64,000 bases of DNA from Micavibrio_A sp041655955 (lineage in GTDB: Bacteria > Pseudomonadota > Alphaproteobacteria > Micavibrionales > Micavibrionaceae). The stretch lies in NCBI GenBank assembly GCA_041655955.1, contig JBBAEN010000002.1:558001-622000 (forward strand), written 5' to 3'. Positions 61,114 through 64,000 of this stretch are shown here, piece after piece. Below the pieces are notes generated by a model, which was not told the origin of the DNA, made no database searches, and worked only from the letters and a program-made list of their open reading frames with translations. Every line of letters begins with the position of its first letter. Position 1 is the first letter of the stretch. A program made the position numbers and the translations under genes.

Positions 61114-61503
61114 TCAAATGGCGGGCGGGCCGCGCGCCGCGAAAGCATGGACGGTTTGGAAAGCGGTAAAAGACGCGTGGGACGTAATTTTCCCTGTTCT
61201 TTCAAGGGGCGGAACGCTAAGGGAGGCAAGGGGCGGTGCGGCCAGCAGCTTATGCGCGGCGGCAAATTGATAGGCGCAGGCGCTGCCTGCCCCATCCTGT
61301 TCCGCAGGGTTCCCTTCATCCGTAGGGATAAAGACGGTTTTTTCGCCCATCCCGCTACAAATAACAAGCTTCGTAAAACCGCCGCCTGTTCCGGGCATGA
61401 AACCGGCGGGTATCAGGGATTGCAGGGTAAAGGCGAGGACGAGCAAAATGACCGTCAGCGACGAGGGCAGGCCGGAGGATTTGCGCGTGTGAAAGAAAGC
61501 CAT
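61114..61503 (-). CDS. DUF2946-like membrane-anchored protein
   Basis: A 129-residue protein whose start matches the DUF2946 pattern: a hydrophobic segment (VILLVLAFTLQSLIPAGFMP, about 16-36) ending in the Pro-Ala-Gly-Phe-Met-Pro motif, then LVICSGMG. DUF2946 genes are often seen near copper-related genes, though no function is established. ATG at 61503 is chosen because it leaves a short basic N-terminus before the membrane segment. The ribosome site is weak. It heads the minus-strand gene train down to 55266. Confidence 0.7.
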   Translation of the reverse strand: MAFFHTRKSSGLPSSLTVILLVLAFTLQSLIPAGFMPGTGGGFTKLVICSGMGEKTVFIPTDEGNPAEQDGAGSACAYQFAAAHKLLAAPPLASLSVPPLERTGKITSHASFTAFQTVHAFAARGPPAI

Positions 61504-61604
61504 TTTCTTATATTGATACCTTATCCATGGCGTTATACGCGCAATGGGCCGCGCAATCAAGCGGCGGCGCAGGACTCTAAGCGGCCTTTTTATAAAGAGA
61601 AAGG

Positions 61605-63062
61605 TCAGGCCAGATTCTTGGCGGCCTCATCCGTGTCCATGACGGCCTTGCTTACGATTTGCAGGGCCTCGTCTATTTGCTGGATATTATGCGTGACATG
61701 CTCGACCGCCGTGGAGGCCGAATGCATGTTGGCCGCCATATCCTTGGAAACGGCGGATTGTTCTTCCACTGCGCTGGCGCTGATGCTGATATATTCCTGC
61801 ACCTTGTCCATGGATTGTCTTATATCCACCATGGCCTGCATGACCCCTGACGACATATTCTGGAGCGCCCCGATTTGTTCGTTGATCTCCTTGGTCGCTG
61901 TTGCGGCCTGATTGGCGAGGTTTTTGACTTCGGAAGCGACAACGGCAAAACCCTTGCCCGCTTCCCCGGCCCGCGCCGCCTCGATCGTGGCGTTCAGCGC
62001 GAGGAGATTTATCTGCCCCGCAATATTTTCGATAATCTCGACAATGGCGCTCATTTTTTCCGCGGTCTGCGCCAGCGCTATCGTATCCGCTTCGGCCGTA
62101 TCAGCCTGTTTCACCATGCCGGCAACGGCATCTTTCGATCTGTTCATGCTTTCGGCGATTTCCTTGACCGATGCATCCATCTGTTCGGCCCCGGCGGCCA
62201 CGGCCTGCACATTCTGGAAGGTCTGGCCCGACGCCCCCGACACCTGCCCTGACTGCGCCGCGACATCCTTGACGGAGGCCTGGATTGTGGAAAGATTGCG
62301 CGCGATCAGGGACTGTATATCGATCTGTTCGGTTATGTTGGTCGCATATTTTACAACCTTGAACGGGCGGCCTCCGAGATCGAGAATGGGGTTGTAGGAA
62401 GCCTGAAGCCAGATGACCTTTCCCCCTTTGCCGATCCGTTTGAATTTTCCGGCGACATAACTTCCCTTTGCAAGTATCTTCCAAAAATCTTTATATTCAT
62501 CGGACGCGCCGTAATCCTGTTCGACGAAAATCGCATGATGCTTGCCGGAAATTTCGTCCAGATCGTAGCCAACGGCATTTAAAAAATTATCATTCGCATT
62601 GGCGATCATCCCGTCAAGATGAAACTCGACAACGGCTTGTGCGCGCTGAATTGCCGATACTTGCCCCGCATTATCCATTTCCGATGGGTCAAGCCATTCG
62701 ACGGCCGAGCCTGTTCTCTGCTGATATTCGTCAAAGAGCGGGAAGGCGCGCAGGTTGAAAACACGCCCCGAAATGGAAATGGAGGCCAGGTACGGTTTGT
62801 CCAGCTTTGCCAGGAGAGATCGCTGGTGGGCGGGGTTTTTATGAAATAAATCAATATTCGTCCCGATGAGCCCCGCGACGTTGAAAGAGGGGATTTGCTT
62901 TTGGATATCGGCCTCGACTTCCTGAAGGAAAGCTTTAACCGCATCGTTGACATAGGTAATATTAAGATCGTTATCGACGACCATAATGCGCGACGATGTG
63001 CCGCTCAAAATGGCTTCTTTGACATCGGGAAGAAAAGTCTGCTTTTTTTTCAAAATAAACAT
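61605..63062 (-). CDS. cytoplasmic methyl-accepting chemotaxis protein with two PAS domains
   Basis: A 485-residue soluble chemoreceptor without membrane segments. Two PAS domains (about 20-140 and 150-265, the second ending LGGRPFKVVKYATNITEQ) precede the signalling hairpin, whose tip is INLLALNATIEAARAGEAGKGFAVVASEVKN in outline. PAS domains suggest an internal redox or energy signal. ATG at 63062 has AAGGA 8 nt upstream; the frame extends to 63131 but without a ribosome site. It is divergent from cheY. Confidence 0.93.
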   Translation of the reverse strand: MFILKKKQTFLPDVKEAILSGTSSRIMVVDNDLNITYVNDAVKAFLQEVEADIQKQIPSFNVAGLIGTNIDLFHKNPAHQRSLLAKLDKPYLASISISGRVFNLRAFPLFDEYQQRTGSAVEWLDPSEMDNAGQVSAIQRAQAVVEFHLDGMIANANDNFLNAVGYDLDEISGKHHAIFVEQDYGASDEYKDFWKILAKGSYVAGKFKRIGKGGKVIWLQASYNPILDLGGRPFKVVKYATNITEQIDIQSLIARNLSTIQASVKDVAAQSGQVSGASGQTFQNVQAVAAGAEQMDASVKEIAESMNRSKDAVAGMVKQADTAEADTIALAQTAEKMSAIVEIIENIAGQINLLALNATIEAARAGEAGKGFAVVASEVKNLANQAATATKEINEQIGALQNMSSGVMQAMVDIRQSMDKVQEYISISASAVEEQSAVSKDMAANMHSASTAVEHVTHNIQQIDEALQIVSKAVMDTDEAAKNLA

Positions 63063-63412
63063 CTGTGGATCCTTTTCGATAAAATCTTCGCCGCCCTGCC
63101 CGAACCAGTCTGATCCGGGCAGCAAGCACATCCCTTTTCAAAACAGTAACTGCCGGGTTCATGCAAACAGCAAGGAAAACCGTCTGTGGCATTCGTCTGT
63201 ATGGTTTTATAGAGTGCTTGCGCAGGGCTTAAAGCGGGATGGTGGCGGTAATATTCTGAATTTATAAAAAGGCGCCGGTGTCATATGAATATAGGTTATT
63301 TTATAGTTTCTGTGCGGGGCGTAGTGTAATACTCTATTAATAATCTCTTGCTATAAAATAAACTATCGGGGGTCTCCGGGCATTTCTTGCATAGGAAAGA
63401 AGCATAAACAAT
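63063..63412. other. 350-nt divergent promoter region between the chemoreceptor and cheY
   Basis: I see no gene here. The half nearest cheY (about 63230-63360) is AT-rich, with several TATAAT-like hexamers but no pair I can call with confidence. The region must hold promoters for both directions. Confidence 0.5.
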
Positions 63413-63811
63413 ATGGTACTCAACAAAGCTCTGCGCGTCCTGGTCGTGGATGATCACAAAACAATGATTCGCATCATCAAAAACCTGCTGATGCAGATTA
63501 ACATCACGAATGTCGAAGAGGCTTATGACGGGCAGGATGCCCTGCGCAAGCTTACGCAAGAGAAATACGATATGGTCTTGTCCGACTGGAACATGCTGCC
63601 GATGACGGGGCTGGAACTTCTCCGCTGCGTTCGCAACGACCCGACATACGGGCATCAGCGCGTGCCGTTCGTGATGATTACTGCGGAAGCAAAACCGGAG
63701 AACGTCATGGAGGCAAGACAGGCCGGGGTTGATAATTATATCGTGAAGCCTTTCAATGCGGAAACGCTGGAAAGCAAGATTAAGACGGCTTACTTAAAAC
63801 GCAACGCATAA
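63413..63811 (+). CDS. cheY: CheY-like single-domain response regulator
   Basis: A 132-residue receiver domain with no output domain. The acidic pair VVDDHK is near residue 13, the phospho-acceptor Asp in LSDWNMLPMTG near 57, the switch Thr in VMITAEA near 90 and the Lys in IVKPF near 112. This full set marks an active CheY that would bind the flagellar motor switch. AGGAAAGA lies about 12 nt before the ATG. It is followed after 30 nt by a probable cheZ. Confidence 0.92.
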   Translation: MVLNKALRVLVVDDHKTMIRIIKNLLMQINITNVEEAYDGQDALRKLTQEKYDMVLSDWNMLPMTGLELLRCVRNDPTYGHQRVPFVMITAEAKPENVMEARQAGVDNYIVKPFNAETLESKIKTAYLKRNA

Positions 63812-63841
63812 TTAACGCATAATTGGGGAGAGGGATGCGCC

Positions 63842-64000
63842 ATGGGAGCATCGGTTATCGACGTACTGGAAAAGGCAATGGGCGCTGTGGCAACGGCGCC
63901 TGCGGAAAAAAAGGCGGAGCTTGTCGATAATATCAGCAGGCTCATCCAGCGTATTTCCGGCGACGTGGTGCAGATTAACGAACGCAATGATGTTTTTCTG
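63842..64000 (+). CDS. N-terminal part of a probable CheZ phosphatase (cut by window edge)
   Basis: The frame starts MGASVIDVLEKAMG and runs 53 residues to the right edge. It is helical and charged, with NISRLIQRISGDVVQINE. The position directly after a lone CheY suggests CheZ, which dephosphorylates CheY. The active-site part would lie beyond the window, so the identification is positional. Confidence 0.5.
   Translation, partial: MGASVIDVLEKAMGAVATAPAEKKAELVDNISRLIQRISGDVVQINERNDVFL

Noticed and set aside
1..64000. CRISPR array or intact insertion sequence
   Set aside because: No regularly spaced repeats and no transposase with paired terminal repeats were seen anywhere in the window.

Overview
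The window looks like a stretch of chromosome from an alphaproteobacterium that can respire nitrate. The case for this rests on the housekeeping order mutM - rpsT - dnaA - dnaN - recF - gyrB, the gene types present (NnrU, NnrS, UbiTUV, a fused double NarK, a cytoplasmic chemoreceptor beside a CheY), and the moderately GC-rich coding style. The genus cannot be named from sequence alone. Micavibrio-like or Rhodospirillales-like lineages would fit the mix of Dot/Icm-type coupling proteins and anaerobic genes, but that is a guess.

Layout. (1) 1-13.6 kb: replication and repair core (mutM, rpsT, dnaA, dnaN, recF, gyrB), then a ThiE-like gene translationally coupled to argS. Two tandem glutaminase-fold (BPL-N type) genes sit between dnaA and dnaN. 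(2) 13.6-19.2 kb: a REP-associated transposase gene, then a four-gene operon with DotM and DotL, the type IV coupling proteins of Dot/Icm systems, and two unrecognised membrane proteins. (3) 19.4-26.2 kb: a tRNA-Thr with an integrase remnant against its 3' end, followed by AT-richer DNA. That DNA carries a frameshifted argB, a guanidino-group enzyme interrupted at its expected N-terminus by an in-frame TGA, intact argH and argG, and a few orphans. It reads as a decaying genomic island. (4) 26.2-52.2 kb: anaerobic metabolism. Molybdenum cofactor genes (moeB-rhodanese, mobA, moaE, moaD, a moaC-mogA fusion, moaA behind a probable Moco riboswitch, moeA) surround nnrU, nnrS, hemN, narKGHJI with a PpiC gene, two Crp/Fnr regulators, and ubiTUV for oxygen-independent ubiquinone synthesis. 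(5) 52.2-55.2 kb: anaerobic ribonucleotide reductase nrdDG with an FNR box and an NrdR box. (6) 55.2-61.5 kb: a mostly unrecognised minus-strand gene train ending in a tightly coupled CooC-type ATPase, a Y4yA-type PLP decarboxylase and a cysteine-synthase/rhodanese fusion. (7) 61.6-64 kb: chemoreceptor, CheY and the start of a probable CheZ.

How it works together. Seven FNR-type boxes (TTGAT-N4-ATCAA, one with a single mismatch) lie in front of modA, moaA, hemN, narG, narK/fnr-like, moeA/ubiT and nrdD. This ties nitrate reductase, its cofactor, haem, quinone and dNTP synthesis to one low-oxygen switch. For four of these genes (modA, hemN, moeA, ubiT) the box and a -10 hexamer place the transcription start within about 0-3 nt of the start codon, and none of the four has a Shine-Dalgarno sequence, so they are probably leaderless. 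The least explained parts are the 55-61.5 kb gene train, the arginine-related island and a 48-residue Cys/Gly protein hidden between narH and narJ.
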